A stretch of 64,000 nucleotides of DNA from Achromobacter agilis (GTDB taxonomy: Bacteria; Pseudomonadota; Gammaproteobacteria; Burkholderiales; Burkholderiaceae_B). Of this stretch, positions 62,278-64,000 are shown piece after piece. Position 1 is the first letter of the stretch, and each line of letters starts with the position of its first letter. Location of the stretch: assembly GCF_900496965.1 (NCBI RefSeq), contig NZ_UFQB01000017.1:62001-126000 (forward strand), in the 5' to 3' direction. The notes beneath the pieces are model-generated. The model did no database searches, had not been told where the DNA came from, and was given only the letters and a program-made list of their open reading frames with translations. Made by a program: the position numbers and the translations under genes.

Positions 62278-63385
62278 ACCCGCGCCTCCCGCCGCGCCTC
62301 CCGCGCAGCCCGAGCCGGATCCCGCCAGGAAGGGCGTCCGGTGGGTCGTGCTGCTCATCGTGCTGAGCTTGGCGTGGTACCTGCTGGCCGACCGCTACAC
62401 CCCCTATACCCAGCAGGCGCGGGTGGACGCCTTTGTCATTCCGGTGGCCTCCGAAGTGTCCGGGCGCGTCACCAAGGTGTACGTCGGCAACAACCAGGAC
62501 GTGCAGGCGGGCGCGGTGCTGTTCGATGTCGATCCGGGGCACTACCGCATCGCCCTGGACCGTGCCCGTGCGGACCTGGACGCGATGCGCAGGCAGATCG
62601 GCGCCAGCACGGCGGGTATCGATGCCGCCCAGGCCTCGTTGCGCGCGGCGCAGGCCAATGAATTGAAGGCGCGGCAAGACAGCAGCCGGCTCGAACGGCT
62701 CTACCGCGAAGACCGCGGCACGATTTCGCTGCGCCGCCTGGAGATCGCCCGAGCCAGCCTGGAGCAGGCGATCAGCCAGGTCGCGGCGGCGCGCGCCGAA
62801 GTGCAGCGGGCGCGCGAACAGGAGGGCGGCAGCGACGAGGACAACGCCAAGCTGCGCAGCGCCGCCGCCGCCGTGGAGAAGGCCGAGCTCGACCTCGCCA
62901 ACACGCAGGTGCGCGCGCGCTCGGCCGGGCTGATCACCGATCTGCGCACCGATACCGGGCAGTTCGCCGCCGCCGGCAAGCCGGTCATGACGCTGATCTC
63001 CATTCACGACGTCTGGATCAGCGCGGAGATGACGGAGAACAATCTTGGCCACATCGAGCCCGGCACGCCGGTGGGCATCATCCTGGACGCGCTGCCTGGC
63101 CGCATCTTCGACGGGCGGGTGCGCAGCGTGGGCTACGGCGTCAATGTCGGGCCGGGCACGCCGCCGGGCACCCTGCCGACCGTGCAGAACAGCCGCGACT
63201 GACTGCGTCCGGCCCAGCGCTTTCCTGTCATCGTGGAGTTCGACCGCGACGATCTGCCCACCCTGCGCGACGTGCGGGTGGGCGGCCAGGCAGAGGTCAT
63301 GGCCTTCCCCAGTTCCGGCAACCCGCTCAATCCGCTCGGCCGGATCTACCTGCGCTTCATGAGCTGGCTTTCCTATGCCTACTGA
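62270..63385 (+). pseudogene. HlyD/EmrA-family efflux adaptor with in-frame premature UGA
   Basis: The frame begins with an inner-membrane helix (VLLIVLSLAWYLLADRY, about residues 25-41), a lipoyl half (RVTKVYVGNNQDVQAG), a coiled hairpin (about 95-205) and the second lipoyl half and barrel up to residue 310 (NSRD). Codon 311 is TGA (63200-63202), then the same frame continues for 60 sense codons: LRPAQRFPVIVEFDRDD and an ending LGRIYLRFMSWLSYAY with stop at 63385, overlapping the next gene. Relatives carry Trp at this place (RDWLRPAQRFPV-type), so TGG to TGA is the simplest explanation. The short product would lose part of the barrel and the tail. Confidence 0.75.
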
Positions 63386-64000
63386 CGCCATGGCCTCCCG
63401 GCACGATCCCCGCGGCGCGCGCGCCCTGCGGCTGGGCGTGGGCACCGCGCTCTGCCTGGCGATCGGCTTCGGCTTCGACCTGCCCATCCCCATGGTCGCG
63501 CCCGTGCTCGGCGTGTTCCTGCTGGCCTCGATGAACCGCCCCATGCCGCTCAAGAGCGGGCTGGCCCTGGTCCTGGTGGTGGTGTTCACCACCGCGACCG
63601 GCCTGCTGCTCAGCCCGCTGCTGCGCTATTACCCGATGGGCGGCGTGCTGTTGACCGGCCTCTGCCTCTTCCTCGCTTTTCGCTGGGGCCTGCGCGGCGG
63701 CAACGGCCTCGCCTCCCTGTTCCTGATCATCGGCCTGACCATCATCTCCGCCGCCGGCACCATCGACTTCCGGCTGGCCGCCACGGCGGTCGAAGCGCTG
63801 GCCAAGGGGCTGCTGGTCGCGGTTGCCGTGCTGGGCTGCTGCCATTGGCTGTTCCCCGAACCCGCGAATGCGCCGGCGCCGCCCACGGCGCCCGTTCTGC
63901 CCGTGGCCCAGGCCAGCAGGATGGCCTTGCGCGCCACGCTGGTCGTGCTGCCAGCCTTCCTGCTGGCGCTGACCGATCCGCTGGGCTATATGCCGATCAT
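63375..64000 (+). CDS. DUF2955 (FUSC-like) inner-membrane protein, 3' partial
   Basis: The frame opens at ATG 63375, 11 bases before the adaptor stop, and runs off the window: about 208 residues. It starts with a short polar stretch then six hydrophobic helices (GVGTALCLAIGFGFDLPIPMV onward) and a proline-rich loop at about residues 163-175, ending in a repeat-like RMALRATLVVLPAFL, the start of the second half. DUF2955 proteins are paired with HlyD-type adaptors (YibH-like) and thought to export aromatic acids or similar compounds. No stop is seen in the window. Confidence 0.8.
   Translation, partial: MPTDAMASRHDPRGARALRLGVGTALCLAIGFGFDLPIPMVAPVLGVFLLASMNRPMPLKSGLALVLVVVFTTATGLLLSPLLRYYPMGGVLLTGLCLFLAFRWGLRGGNGLASLFLIIGLTIISAAGTIDFRLAATAVEALAKGLLVAVAVLGCCHWLFPEPANAPAPPTAPVLPVAQASRMALRATLVVLPAFLLALTDPLGYMPI

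Overview
The window looks like chromosomal DNA of a high-GC betaproteobacterium of the Alcaligenaceae, most like Bordetella or Achromobacter. The basis is the very GC-rich codon use, three Bug/TctC-type solute-binding proteins each beside its own regulator, an AcrAB/OprM-type pump joined to pdxJ-acpS-nagZ-uvrC-pgsA, and a complete cbb3 oxidase cluster under FNR/ANR-type sites. I assign no species. I saw no rRNA, tRNA, CRISPR array, insertion sequence or prophage. Long antisense reading frames are common but are GC-rich shadows of the real genes.

Layout. 1-3.3 kb: the end of a molybdate-type ABC ATPase, convergent modE, a DUF4136 lipoprotein and a patatin phospholipase. 3.5-14.5 kb: an RND efflux operon whose outer-membrane gene overlaps pdxJ, followed by acpS, nagZ, uvrC and pgsA. 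14.7-19.7 kb: an MFS transporter, a di-heme cytochrome c peroxidase, queF and aceA with a clear terminator. 19.8-24.5 kb: biotin genes, bioF-bioH-bioCD on the minus strand and bioA divergent; bioC and bioD form one reading frame. 24.5-31.3 kb: the cbb3 cluster. It has two perfect FNR boxes, a CcoI-like protein stripped of all its catalytic domains, ccoS, ccoNOQP, ccoG and two small membrane proteins.

31.3-37 kb: yjdM, then a LysR / Bug / PdxA2 / enolase-superfamily / DapA-family set that looks like a sugar-acid catabolic operon. 37-48.9 kb: an ABC-2 exporter and mixed single genes (GST, DUF4168, TauE/SafE, AraC, flavin monooxygenase, hemolysin III, PHB-depolymerase-type esterase, DUF1993, VOC, DUF1428, a GlxA-type regulator with tandem 10-bp repeats upstream, GNAT). 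49-57.2 kb: two further Bug clusters, TauD-Bug with IclR and D-aminoacylase-Bug with LysR, plus RidA and another LysR gene. 57.2-60.3 kb: DUF1801, SRPBCC, a TerC-type protein, a small RRM-like protein and PPK2. 60.7-64 kb: a second tripartite efflux locus (outer-membrane lipoprotein, HlyD-type adaptor with an in-frame UGA, DUF2955 membrane protein running off the window).

Strongest points for follow-up: the membrane-only CcoI-like protein, which is intact and coupled to ccoS and has an FNR site exactly 41.5 bp before its ATG; the bioC-bioD fusion with an A6 run at the joint; the premature UGA in the HlyD-type adaptor; and several well-formed operator-like repeats.
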